DNA of 64,000 bases, from contig NZ_JAAIVI010000017.1 in assembly GCF_011008905.1 (NCBI RefSeq), positions 310,001 through 374,000 of the forward strand, read 5' to 3'. The stretch is from Wenzhouxiangella sp. XN201. Its GTDB lineage: Bacteria; Pseudomonadota; Gammaproteobacteria; Xanthomonadales; Wenzhouxiangellaceae. A program made the position numbers and the translations under genes. This document shows, piece by piece, positions 1 through 10,880 of this stretch. Numbering within the stretch: position 1 is the stretch's first letter; each line of letters starts with the position of its first letter. The notes beneath the pieces are model-generated. The model saw only the letters and a list, made by a program, of their open reading frames with translations. It was not told the DNA's origin and searched no databases.

Positions 1-501
1 CTGCGCGAATTCGGCGTATTGCTGACCGCCATTCTTCTGGCCGGCCGCACGGCCAGTGCGTTTACCGCTCAGATCGGCACCATGAAGTCGCGCGAGGAAA
101 TCGACGCCATGCGGACGCTCGGCCTGGATCCGATCGTGGTGCTGGTGCTGCCGCGACTACTGGCCCTGATCGTCATGCTGCCCATCCTGGCGCTGCTGGC
201 CACGGCAGCGGGGTTTCTCGGTGGCCTGGCGGTTTGTGTGCTGGCCCTCGACATCGAGCCGAGCATGTTCCTCCACCGCATGCAGGAGATGGTTGAACTG
301 CGGCACTATCTGGTCGGACTGGCGAAGGCGCCGTTGTTTGCCGCCACGATCGCGCTGATCGGCTGCCTCGAGGGCTTCAAGGTTGCCGGTACAGCGCAGT
401 CGGTGGGTGAGCGCACCACATCAGCGGTCGTACAGAGCATCACCTGGGTGATCGTCATCGACGCCCTGGCGGCCGTGTTCTTTATGGAGTTGGGCTGGTG
501 A
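1..501 (+). CDS. mlaE: MlaE-family ABC transporter permease (5' end outside window)
   Basis: This is the C-terminal 166 residues of an MlaE/YrbE-type permease, the inner-membrane subunit of an MCE lipid transporter that moves phospholipids between the inner and outer membranes. The frame is open from base 1, so the start lies upstream. The family-typical stretch TMKSREEIDAMRTLGLDP is followed by several hydrophobic segments (LLALIVMLPILALLAT, the AAGFLGGLAVCVLAL region and a C-terminal SITWVIVIDALAAVFF). The stop overlaps the GTG start of the ATPase gene by 4 bp (GTGA), so the two are translationally coupled. The family call is secure. Whether this set is the main Mla system or a paralogue is less certain, because the gene order E-F-D followed by a PqiC-like lipoprotein differs from E. 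coli mlaFEDCB. Confidence 0.9.
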   Translation: MREFGVLLTAILLAGRTASAFTAQIGTMKSREEIDAMRTLGLDPIVVLVLPRLLALIVMLPILALLATAAGFLGGLAVCVLALDIEPSMFLHRMQEMVELRHYLVGLAKAPLFAATIALIGCLEGFKVAGTAQSVGERTTSAVVQSITWVIVIDALAAVFFMELGW

Positions 502-1325
502 GCGCGGTACATCGACAGGGTGAGCCGGTGATTGCCGTGCGCGGCCTGGTCAATCGCTTCGGCACGCATACGGTTCACCAGGGCCTGGACCTTGACGTCA
601 ACCGCGGAGAAATCCTCGGTGTGGTCGGCGGATCGGGCAGCGGCAAGTCGGTATTGATGCGTGCCATCCTGGGACTCCGTGCGGCGCAGGCCGGCACGAT
701 CGAGGTATTGGGCCAGCGCATCGATCCGGCACGTGAAACCCGGCGCCTGCTGCGGCGTCGTACCGGGGTGCTGTTCCAGGACGGTGCATTGTTCTCATCG
801 CTGACGGTGCGAGAGAACGTGGAGGTGCCGCTGAGTACGCATTTTCCGGAGCTGTCGGCCGAACTGCGCCTCGCGCTGGCCCGGCTGAAGATCCGACTGG
901 TCGGGCTGCCGCTATCGGCCTGTTCGAAGTTTCCCTCGGAGCTATCCGGCGGCATGCGCAAGCGTGCCGGCCTGGCCCGGGCGCTGGCACTCGATCCGGA
1001 GTTGCTTTTTCTCGACGAGCCCACCGCCGGCCTGGATCCGATCGGTGCGGCTGCTTTCGACGAGTTGCTGCGCACCCTGACCGATGCACTCGGCCTGACG
1101 GTATTCCTGATCACGCACGATCTTGATACGCTCTATGCCATCTGCGACCGCATCGCCGTGATTGGTGAGCAACGCATCCTGGTCAGTGGCACGCTGGCGG
1201 AGGTGGCCGCTTTCGACCATCCCTGGGTGCAGGACTATTTTCACGGACCGCGGGCGCGCCAGGCCGGTGCGGCACACACAAGCGAGAGACGCCAAAAATG
1301 GAACCACGGGCCAACCACGTCCTGA
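498..1325 (+). CDS. mlaF: MlaF-type ABC transporter ATP-binding protein
   Basis: This 275-residue cytoplasmic ATPase powers the MCE lipid transporter encoded around it. It has a Walker A GGSGSGKS at residues 44-51, a Q-loop FQDGALF near 93-99, the ABC signature LSGGMRKRAGLARAL from 149 and Walker B LLFLDEPTAGLDP from about 169. The signature form SGGMRKR is typical of the MlaF branch. A GTG start at 498 overlaps the permease stop by 4 bp. The 3' end runs 28 bp into the MCE gene, so all four genes look like one operon. The last ~20 residues are polar and lie in the overlap. Confidence 0.93.
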   Translation: MSAVHRQGEPVIAVRGLVNRFGTHTVHQGLDLDVNRGEILGVVGGSGSGKSVLMRAILGLRAAQAGTIEVLGQRIDPARETRRLLRRRTGVLFQDGALFSSLTVRENVEVPLSTHFPELSAELRLALARLKIRLVGLPLSACSKFPSELSGGMRKRAGLARALALDPELLFLDEPTAGLDPIGAAAFDELLRTLTDALGLTVFLITHDLDTLYAICDRIAVIGEQRILVSGTLAEVAAFDHPWVQDYFHGPRARQAGAAHTSERRQKWNHGPTTS

Positions 1326-2266
1326 TCGGGGCCTTCACGCTGCTCGGCGCGATCCTGCTCGTGTTCGGCGGCCTGTGGTCGGCCCGCTGGGCCAGCGACC
1401 AGGCCTGGCAGCAGATCGAGGTCCATTTCCTGCAGCCGGTCAGCGGGCTGAGTGACGGCTCGGTGGTGCAGTACAACGGCATCAACATGGGCAGCGTGCG
1501 TGACCTGAACCTGTCGCCCGATGATCCGGGCCGCGTCATCGCCGTGATCCGGATTCAGGCCGAAGCGCCGTTGCGTGAGGACACCACGGCTCGCCTTTCG
1601 GTTTCCGGCCTGACCGGTGTTTCGACCATTCAGCTTCGGGGTGGCAGCGCCGACAGTCCGCCACTGAAAGCCGAGGCGGGACAGGACGTGCCAATCATCA
1701 TCGCCGAGGAGTCGGGCCTGCAGCGTCTGATCGAGACTTCCGAGGATATTGCCAGCACGGCCAGCCAGGTGATGCTGCGCTTGCTGGAGTTCCTCAGCGA
1801 GGAAAACGCCGAGCGAGTCAGTACCACGCTCGACAACATCGATCGATTCACGCAGGTGCTGGGCGGCGAAGGCGAGCGCATCGGCGAGATCGTGGCCAAC
1901 CTGCACCGTGGCAGCCAGGACCTGGTGCCGCTCATGGCGGACCTGCGCCGGGTTGTGACCGACATCGCCGACGCGTTCGAGCAGCTCGAGCCGAGCCTGG
2001 TCGAAACCTTCCCCGAGGCCGGCGAGGAATTGCGGGATGCCATGGCGAAGCTGGCCGAGGCCTCCGAGCGCATCGATGGCATGGTCGCGCGCAACGAGGC
2101 CGCAGTGGCCGGCTTCGGCGACGAGGTGCTGACGCCGATGGGTCCGGCCGTGCAGGAGTTCCGCCGCCTGATCGACGAGCTTTCGGCGCTGACCGAGAAG
2201 ATCGAGCGTAATCCCGCCGGGTTCCTGCTCGGCGGCGAAAAAGCCGAGGAGTATCGACCGCAATGA
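1298..2266 (+). CDS. mlaD: MCE/MlaD-family substrate-binding protein
   Basis: This 322-residue protein has one N-terminal membrane anchor (HVLIGAFTLLGAILLVFGGL, about residues 7-26). A single MCE domain follows, visible as the run from VHFLQPVSGLSDGSVVQYNGI through GLTGVSTIQLRGG. The C-terminal half is long, charged and helical (about 150-310), more extended than the short tail of E. coli MlaD. MCE proteins form hexamers that bind lipid in the periplasm and connect the ABC core to the outer membrane. The start lies inside the 3' end of the ATPase gene, and the stop overlaps the lipoprotein gene by 4 bp (ATGA). Confidence 0.9.
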   Translation: MEPRANHVLIGAFTLLGAILLVFGGLWSARWASDQAWQQIEVHFLQPVSGLSDGSVVQYNGINMGSVRDLNLSPDDPGRVIAVIRIQAEAPLREDTTARLSVSGLTGVSTIQLRGGSADSPPLKAEAGQDVPIIIAEESGLQRLIETSEDIASTASQVMLRLLEFLSEENAERVSTTLDNIDRFTQVLGGEGERIGEIVANLHRGSQDLVPLMADLRRVVTDIADAFEQLEPSLVETFPEAGEELRDAMAKLAEASERIDGMVARNEAAVAGFGDEVLTPMGPAVQEFRRLIDELSALTEKIERNPAGFLLGGEKAEEYRPQ

Positions 2267-2883
2267 GGACGCTCACCAAAAGATGGATTTTCCTGCTGAC
2301 GGCCTCGTTGGTCCTGTCGGCCTGCACCATCGGTGGCGCGGAACGCAATTTCCGCGTGCTGGCGCCACAGCTTGACACAATCGGGCCGGGTGACCAAACG
2401 CCGCTCGAAGCCGTGCTGTCCGTGGCCCGACCACAGGCCGACCGCACCCGTGATTCGAGAAGCATCCTGGTGCGTCGCGGTCGCAGCCTGATGCCCTGGG
2501 CCGGCGTGGCCTGGAACGACCGCGCGCCCGACCTGGTGCAGGATTTGCTGGTCGATGCGCTCGACGGTCGCGTCGCCACCGTCGGTCGGCACGGCGCCCT
2601 GGTCGCCGATCACCGGCTGGACATGGAGCTCAGGCGTTTCGAGCTGGTCGAGGAAGGCGGCTCGCTCGAGGCGGAGCTTGAGTTGACCGTTCGTCTGCTC
2701 GATCGCTTCGGGGTGATCGTCGACACGATCAGGATCGGCGAGCGCGAAGCCACCGGCGGTGGTGATGTCGAGGCTGCGGTTGCGGCCATGGAGACCGCGC
2801 TGGAGCGGGGGTTCGGGACGCTGGCCGAGTGGCTGCGGGAGCGGCTCCCTGGCTCAGTCCAGCCTGTCCCAGGGACGGCGTGA
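2263..2883 (+). CDS. ABC-type transport auxiliary lipoprotein (PqiC/DUF330-like)
   Basis: This 206-residue protein has a lipoprotein signal peptide ending in the lipobox LSAC, with the cysteine at about residue 21. The mature part fits the ABC transport auxiliary lipoprotein family (PqiC-like): FRVLAPQ, a SILVRRG segment, and the conserved WNDRAPDLVQDLLVDAL block. Such lipoproteins sit in the outer membrane and partner MCE systems. It is the last gene of the Mla-type operon. Its 3' end overlaps the convergent regulator gene by 30 bp (2854-2883). The family assignment rests on reading motifs, not a search. Confidence 0.8.
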   Translation: MRTLTKRWIFLLTASLVLSACTIGGAERNFRVLAPQLDTIGPGDQTPLEAVLSVARPQADRTRDSRSILVRRGRSLMPWAGVAWNDRAPDLVQDLLVDALDGRVATVGRHGALVADHRLDMELRRFELVEEGGSLEAELELTVRLLDRFGVIVDTIRIGEREATGGGDVEAAVAAMETALERGFGTLAEWLRERLPGSVQPVPGTA

Positions 2884-3951
2884 TTCTCTCCGAAAGCCCT
2901 GGCGTTTTCCCGCCTCGATGGCTTCGATCAATGGGCGCAGCTGCTGCTCGAGCCTTGCCAGGAACGGCCGCAGCTGGTCCTGATCGCCGCGCTCGATCAT
3001 GCGCAACGCCTGTTCGAGGTCCGGCAGACTGGGCTCGTTCCTCGAGGGCTGCACCGGAACAGTTTCGCCGGCAAGACCTTCATCGATGATCTGGGCTGCG
3101 TCGCGACCGTTCGGTGGCGGCGGCACCTGGACGACGAACCCGGGTCGGACGGCGAGCGCCGCCTCGTCAGTGCCCAGGCCGAGTTCATCGAGATCGGGCA
3201 GGAAGCGCGACTTGAGTGTTTCGGCGCCCTCGGCGGTGGTCGCCGGCAGCAGGAAGGTGAAGCACTCTTCGCCGGAACGGAACACGGTATCCTCGCGCCG
3301 GATTCGCCGGCTCAGGGTCTCACCGATGCGACCCATGGCCCGCGCAGCGTGCGTTCTGCCCAGGTCTTCGAGCAATTCGGTCAGGCCGTCTAGCCTGAGG
3401 TGCATCATCGCCAGCGGCTGCTGGTGGCGGTGCGCAAAGCTCATTGCCTGGAGTAGCCGTTCCTCCAGGTAGCGCCGGTTGCCCACACCCGATTCGGTGT
3501 CGACATGGTGGTCCTGCTCGAGCAGGCGCAGGCGGCGACTCGACTCGCCGGTGCGGGCGTAGGCCCGCGCGCGGGCCATCAGTTCACTGGCCTGGAAGGG
3601 CTTGGAGATGAAGTCGGTTGCACCCAGTCCGAGCGCATCCCGACGGCGCTTCTCGCCGTCTTCTTCACCGGTAATGAGCACCATCGGCATGTCGGCCAGC
3701 TCGCGGCGCTCGGAGGTACGCATCTGCTTGAGCAAATCCAGTCCGCTCTTGCCAGTCATGAACAGGTCGGAAAAGACCGCCTGGATCTCACGGTCGGTCT
3801 GCAGCAACTCCCAGGCCTGCTCGGCGGATTCGGCCAGTGCCAGATCAAAGTCCTGGCCGAGAATGCGCACGGCACAGGCGCGCATCAGTCTGCTGTCGTC
3901 GACAAACAGGATGCGGGGGCGGACGGTTTGATGGTCGGTTGCGACGCTCAT
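2854..3951 (-). CDS. Response regulator with degenerate GGDEF domain
   Basis: This 365-residue protein has an N-terminal receiver domain with an acidic pair D18/D19, phospho-acceptor D62 in FSDLF, T94 and K117 in FISKPF. A diguanylate-cyclase-like domain follows and begins with the typical DTESGVGNRRYLEERL. The active-site loop reads SGEEC at residues 226-230 instead of GGDEF/GGEEF, so the first Gly and the Phe are changed. No RxxD inhibitory site is evident upstream of it. Cyclase activity is therefore doubtful, and it may act as a c-di-GMP/GTP sensor or a structural output. A C-terminal ~60-residue helical tail is unassigned. No kinase gene is adjacent. Confidence 0.85.
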   Translation of the reverse strand: MSVATDHQTVRPRILFVDDSRLMRACAVRILGQDFDLALAESAEQAWELLQTDREIQAVFSDLFMTGKSGLDLLKQMRTSERRELADMPMVLITGEEDGEKRRRDALGLGATDFISKPFQASELMARARAYARTGESSRRLRLLEQDHHVDTESGVGNRRYLEERLLQAMSFAHRHQQPLAMMHLRLDGLTELLEDLGRTHAARAMGRIGETLSRRIRREDTVFRSGEECFTFLLPATTAEGAETLKSRFLPDLDELGLGTDEAALAVRPGFVVQVPPPPNGRDAAQIIDEGLAGETVPVQPSRNEPSLPDLEQALRMIERGDQDQLRPFLARLEQQLRPLIEAIEAGKRQGFRRESRRPWDRLD

Positions 3952-4169
3952 GAGTACCTACATGCAAATACCGCGCCATCTTTCGGTTTTACTTGCGCGA
4001 GTTCAAATTGTAGACCGTATTGTCGAGGATTTTCCGGTTTCGGGGGGGTGGATCGGCCGCGCGCCCGCGGCGCCTTGGTGACAGCAACGGTCAGTTGACG
4101 GCATTCGGCGCCAAGCGCCGGCCATGGCCTGGCTTGACTTGCTGCAAGGGTGGTCGGAGACTGCATGGC

Positions 4170-4649
4170 ATGGGATGGGTCGGCCGCAAGTTCGACAATC
4201 TGGGCAGCGCTGTTTCCGGGGCCGGCGGCGGCATGGGTTTGTCGCAGGCACCCGCCTTTACCCAGGCTTACTTGCAGCGCCTTGGGGGGCATCTCGACGA
4301 GGCGCGGCGTACGCTCGATCTGGTCGAGCGCGGTGTGCTCGTCCCGGATTTGACCGCCGCCGAGCGGGCGCAGGCAGCCCATGGCTTTGCCGATCGGGTG
4401 ACCGAACTGGAAGCGACCTATTCGGCCATTGCCGAGGCTTCTCCCCTGATGCAGCCCGTGCTGATGCTGCGCCACGCCGACAGCGAGATCGCTCAGCGGG
4501 CCTGGGAGGTTTTCACGCCGGCAGTACCTGTGGATGCGCCTTCATTGATATGGACCGGCGTCGGTGTGCTGCTGGCGCTGCTGATCTACGAACTGGTCAA
4601 GTCACCGGGTGCGCTGGTGCGCCGCCGGAGAGGCCGGTCGGGCTACTGA
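4170..4649 (+). CDS. DUF2937 family membrane protein
   Basis: The protein is 159 residues from the chosen ATG. The region QAPAFTQAYLQRLGGHLDEAR matches the hallmark of DUF2937 proteins (weakly hydrophobic N-terminus, then QxYLQRLGGHxDEA). The C-terminal segment SLIWTGVGVLLALLIYELV is a clear membrane helix followed by a basic tail. The frame is open back to 4020, but the sequence there is low-hydrophobicity and Arg-rich. Starting at 4170 gives the usual family length, with a GGAGA about 10 nt upstream. Function is unknown. It lies just upstream of the aminopeptidase gene. Confidence 0.65.
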   Translation: MGWVGRKFDNLGSAVSGAGGGMGLSQAPAFTQAYLQRLGGHLDEARRTLDLVERGVLVPDLTAAERAQAAHGFADRVTELEATYSAIAEASPLMQPVLMLRHADSEIAQRAWEVFTPAVPVDAPSLIWTGVGVLLALLIYELVKSPGALVRRRRGRSGY

Positions 4650-4725
4650 GGCGGGGGATTTTCGGTGGAGTCCCGGACCGGATGCGCTATCCTGTCGGCC
4701 TGTTTCCCAGCCAGCGAAATCACCC

Positions 4726-6093
4726 ATGTTCATTGACTCGTCGAGCCGATCCATTCCCGTTTATTCCGTCGACAAGGCGGGCCTGGAAAGCTGGAAGCAA
4801 TCGGCCCCGCCGGCCTGGCGCGACTGGGTCGAGGCCAGCGGGTTCAAGGCCGGCGCCGGCAGTCACCTGCTGGTGCCGGGCGAGCACGGCGGCATCGGGG
4901 CCGTACTGGCCGGGCGGGAAAGCACCGACCGCCTGTGGGCCCTGGCGCACCTGCCGGCCGCCCTGCCCGAGGGCGATTATCACCTCGAGGTCGACTGGGC
5001 CGACGAGGAACGTGACCGCGCCGCAGTCGGCTGGGGCCTGGGCGGCTATCGCTTTGATCGCTACAAGCAGCTCGATCGCCCGCGCGCCCGCCTGGTGCTC
5101 GATGGTTCTGAGCCCGAACGCGTGCGAGCCTTCGTCGATGCATCCTGTTTCGTGCGTGACCTGGTCAATACGCCGGCCATCGACCTGGGTCCGGGCGAGC
5201 TGGCCGAGACGGCCGAAGGACTGGCGGATGAGCGCGCTGCCGATTTCCAGGTTTTTCAGGGTGAACGGCTTGAGCGCGAGTTCCCGGCCATCCACGTGGT
5301 CGGCCAGGCGGCCAGCCGCGCGCCACGCCTGATCCGCATGCAGTGGGGGCGCGAGGATGCGCCGGCCCTGGCGCTGGTTGGCAAGGGCGTGATCTTCGAC
5401 TCCGGCGGTCTCAACATCAAGCCCGGTTCCGGCATGGTGCTGATGAAGAAGGACATGGGGGGTGCCGCCCATGTGCTCGGCCTGGCCAAGCTGATCATGA
5501 CCCTGGGCCTGGACGTGAATCTGCGGGTCTATATCCCGGCCGTCGAGAATGCGATCGCCGGCAATGCTTACCGGCCGTCGGACATCATTCGCACCCGCAA
5601 GGGCACCAGCGTGGAGATCGGCAATACCGATGCCGAGGGCCGCGTGGTGCTTTCCGACGCGCTGACCCTGGCTTCGGAAGAGGGCGCCGAGCGCATCATC
5701 GATTTTGCCACCCTGACCGGCGCGGCCCGCGTCGCCCTGGGCGAGGACCTGCCGCCGATCTATGCCCGCGATATCGACTCGGCCCGGACAATCCAGGACC
5801 TCAGCTTCGCTGTCGAGGATCCGCTCTGGCAGATGCCCCTGTTCGAGCCTTATCGGCAGCAGATCCAGCCGGCCATCGCCGACATCTCCAACACCGGTAC
5901 CAGCAGTTTCGGCGGCAGCCTCACCGCGGCCCTGTTCCTCGATCACTTTGTCGAATCCGGCATCGACTGGTACCACCTCGATATCTACGCCTGGAACCTT
6001 TCTGACCGACCGGGCCGGCCGGCTGGCGGCGAAGCGCAGGGTTTGCGCTCAATCTGGCAATGGCTGGCCGATGTCTACGGCACGCCGGACTGA
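4726..6093 (+). CDS. M17 family leucyl aminopeptidase
   Basis: This 455-residue cytosolic di-metal exopeptidase removes N-terminal residues from peptides. The catalytic C-terminal half carries GKGVIFDSGGLNIKPG, MKKDMGGAA and the family signature NTDAEGR at residues 300-306 (metal ligands D302 and E304, catalytic-loop R306). ATLTGAARVALG follows. The N-terminal ~165 residues are the variable regulatory domain. The ATG at 4726 is preferred over an open upstream extension to 4609, which overlaps the DUF2937 gene and is compositionally odd. Length is close to shorter PepA/PepB-like members (about 450-500). The exact orthology (PepA versus PepB or a third M17 type) is not decided. Confidence 0.9.
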   Translation: MFIDSSSRSIPVYSVDKAGLESWKQSAPPAWRDWVEASGFKAGAGSHLLVPGEHGGIGAVLAGRESTDRLWALAHLPAALPEGDYHLEVDWADEERDRAAVGWGLGGYRFDRYKQLDRPRARLVLDGSEPERVRAFVDASCFVRDLVNTPAIDLGPGELAETAEGLADERAADFQVFQGERLEREFPAIHVVGQAASRAPRLIRMQWGREDAPALALVGKGVIFDSGGLNIKPGSGMVLMKKDMGGAAHVLGLAKLIMTLGLDVNLRVYIPAVENAIAGNAYRPSDIIRTRKGTSVEIGNTDAEGRVVLSDALTLASEEGAERIIDFATLTGAARVALGEDLPPIYARDIDSARTIQDLSFAVEDPLWQMPLFEPYRQQIQPAIADISNTGTSSFGGSLTAALFLDHFVESGIDWYHLDIYAWNLSDRPGRPAGGEAQGLRSIWQWLADVYGTPD

Positions 6094-6212
6094 TCCACGG
6101 TTTGCTGCGAAGGGGTTGCGATGCCTACGAAACGAGTGTCTCGCGTCGGGTTTGGCGTTAGGATAAGTGTTCCATTTGAAGGCGCGACAGGCGCATCTCG
6201 AGGAGTGAAGCT

Positions 6213-6698
6213 ATGCGTAATCTGTGGATTCTGATGTTGATTCTGGCGCTGGCGGCTTGCCAGTCCGAGGAAGAGGGCCAGATCGAGGAAGCCGGCGACG
6301 AGGCGGCCGAAGCGGTCGATGAGGCCGGGGAAGAGGCGGCAGAGGCCTGGGACGAGGCCGAAGATGCCGCCGATGAGGCGGCCAGTGAGTCCGAAGCGGC
6401 TGCCGAGCGGCTGTGGGAACGCGCTCGAGAATTGGCCGAGGACGCCCGCGACAAGACCAATGAAGCCCTGGCGGTTGCCGAGGAAGAGGGTGGTGAAGCC
6501 TGGGAAGAAGCCCGCGAGGCGGCCGAGCGCGCGCAGGAGCGTGCCGCAGAAGCCTGGGAAGAGGCTAGCCAGTATGCCGGCGACAGCTGGGAAGGCGCCA
6601 GCGCCCGGGCCCGCGATGCCTGGAACGAAGCCCAGGAGACCTGGAACGAGCTTTTGGAAAAGGCTGACGAATCCGTCGAGGACGACGGCGATCAGTAA
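6213..6698 (+). CDS. Acidic, alanine/tryptophan-rich lipoprotein with amphipathic repeats
   Basis: The signal peptide MRNLWILMLILALAAC ends in a lipobox (Cys16). The remaining 145 residues are almost entirely Ala, Glu, Asp and Arg with regularly placed Trp (residues 46, 68, 97, 115, 126, 137, 144). Three consecutive Trp are 11 residues apart (115/126/137), and 46 to 68 is 22, which suggests an 11-residue amphipathic helix repeat as in apolipoprotein- or LEA-like proteins. No enzymatic motif is visible. A shorter relative might be the YtxH/CsbD-type stress lipoproteins, but I cannot name a family. A strong intrinsic terminator follows 22 bp after the stop. Confidence 0.8.
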   Translation: MRNLWILMLILALAACQSEEEGQIEEAGDEAAEAVDEAGEEAAEAWDEAEDAADEAASESEAAAERLWERARELAEDARDKTNEALAVAEEEGGEAWEEAREAAERAQERAAEAWEEASQYAGDSWEGASARARDAWNEAQETWNELLEKADESVEDDGDQ

Positions 6699-6720
6699 TT
6701 CGGCTCCCCGCCGAACGAAT

Positions 6721-6752
6721 GCGCCGCCCCGCCACGGGGCGGCGCCTGTTTT
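6721..6752 (+). terminator. Intrinsic terminator
   Basis: A perfect 10-bp GC stem (GCGCCGCCCC / GGGGCGGCGC) with a 5-nt loop is followed by CTGTTTT. It separates the acidic lipoprotein gene from leuS and so marks a transcription-unit boundary. Confidence 0.85.
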
Positions 6753-6754
6753 GA

Positions 6755-9372
<2,618 letters not shown>

Positions 9373-9373
<1 letters not shown>

Positions 9374-9864
9374 TGCACCGCGTAGTCTTCACCGTGTTGC
9401 TCGTCTCGCTGCTGGCCGCCTGCGGATTCCAGCTCCGGGGCGAGGCTCGTTTGCCGGCCTTCATGGACCGCACTTTTGTGGCGGCAGCAGATGACAGCAC
9501 CCTGTTCGTGCGCGAACTCGGCCTGTTGCTGGAGGCCAACGGGGTCGAGCGCGTCAGCCATTCGGATGGGCAAGCGGCCACCTTGCGCATCGAATCGCAG
9601 AGCATGTCGCGGCAGCCGCTGTCGGTTTCGGGCCAGGCGCGAGTGCGTGAATACCTGCTGGTCTTCGAGGTGAATTGGCGGCTGGAAGACCCCTCTGGCG
9701 AAGTCGTGCTCGAGCGCGACCGGATGCGCATCACGCGTGACTACAGTTTCGATGAAAACGAGATTCTGGCGGCTCAGCGCGAGGAAGAGTTCCTGCGCGA
9801 CGATCTGAGCCGCTCCATGGCGTCACGTCTGGTCCGGCGCCTGGAAGCGTTGGCGGGCTCGTGA
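9373..9864 (+). CDS. lptE: LPS-assembly lipoprotein LptE
   Basis: This 163-residue protein has a signal peptide with lipobox LAAC followed by GFQLRG, the characteristic start of mature LptE. Later motifs typical of the family include QSMSRQPLSVSGQARVREY and RDYSFDENEILAAQREEE. LptE plugs the LptD barrel and takes part in delivering lipopolysaccharide to the outer leaflet. The position directly between leuS (1-bp overlap) and holA (4-bp overlap) is the canonical location. An open extension to 9106 exists but lies wholly inside leuS and is not used. Confidence 0.95.
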
Positions 9865-10880
9865 AACTGTTTCCCGAAAAACTGCCGCAGCGCCTGAAGC
9901 AGGGACTGGACCCGGTCTACCTGGTCGCCGGGCAGGAGCCCTTGCTGATCGAAGAAGCCTGCGATGCAATCCGAAGCGGGGCACGCGAGGCCGGCGTGGC
10001 AGAGCGGATTGTGCTTGAAGCCGATGCGCGCTTCGACTGGAGTCAGCTCGGTAGCGCTACCGAGACCAGTTCCCTGTTCGCCACCCAGCGCCTGGTGGAA
10101 GTGCGCCTGCCTTCGGGCAAGCCCGGTCGCGAAGGGGGCTCGGTGCTACGCGATTTCGTTGGCCGGGGCGGTGACGACATCCTGCTGGTCAAGTGCGATG
10201 AGTGGGAGATCAGGAGCGAGAGCACGGCCTGGGTCAAGGCGCTCGATGCCGCCGGCGTCTATGTGCCGTGCTGGAAGGTCAAGCCGAATCGGCTGCCGCA
10301 GTGGATTGCCGCGCGCATGCGAAGCCGCGGCCTGAATGCCGACGCCGCCGCCAGTCGCTTCCTGGCCGAGCGCCTCGAGGGCAACCTGCTGGCCGCCGCG
10401 CAGGAAATCGAGCGCCTGGCGTTGCTTTATCCGGGCGGGCAGGTCGGGCTCCAAGAAGTCCGTGCGGCAGTGGCCGACAGCGCGCGCTTCGATAGTTTCC
10501 GACTGGTCGAGCTGGTCTTTTCCGGTCAGCCGGGCGCTGCGCTGCGCTGCATCCGCGGCTTGCGCGAGGCCGACACGCCGATGCCGCTGATCGTCGGCGC
10601 GCTGGCGCGCGAGCTCCAGACCATCGGCAGTTTCCAGCTGCTCTCGCGCCAGCACTCCGCAGCGCAGGCTTTCACCGCCCTCAAGGTGTGGAAATCTCGG
10701 CAGCAGGCGATTGCCGATGCGGCACGTCGGCTTTCGCCCCGGGTCGTACGTGAGTCCTTGTCGCAGCTGTCCGAGCTGGACCAGCTTTCGAAATCGACCG
10801 GGCGTGATGCCTTCTGGCTGTGTCTGGAGCGACTGAGCGTGGCGCTGGCGACCAACCGGCCGGAGTATTGCGCGGCATGA
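9861..10880 (+). CDS. holA: DNA polymerase III subunit delta
   Basis: This 339-residue clamp-loader subunit opens the beta sliding clamp. The N-terminal motif PVYLVAGQEPLLIEEACDAIR is the family signature. EGNLLAAAQEIERLALL in the middle is also conserved. A GTG start overlaps the lptE stop (GTGA). The length is close to E. coli HolA (343). The stop overlaps the nadD start by 4 bp (ATGA), so translation of the block is coupled. Confidence 0.95.
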   Translation: MKLFPEKLPQRLKQGLDPVYLVAGQEPLLIEEACDAIRSGAREAGVAERIVLEADARFDWSQLGSATETSSLFATQRLVEVRLPSGKPGREGGSVLRDFVGRGGDDILLVKCDEWEIRSESTAWVKALDAAGVYVPCWKVKPNRLPQWIAARMRSRGLNADAAASRFLAERLEGNLLAAAQEIERLALLYPGGQVGLQEVRAAVADSARFDSFRLVELVFSGQPGAALRCIRGLREADTPMPLIVGALARELQTIGSFQLLSRQHSAAQAFTALKVWKSRQQAIADAARRLSPRVVRESLSQLSELDQLSKSTGRDAFWLCLERLSVALATNRPEYCAA

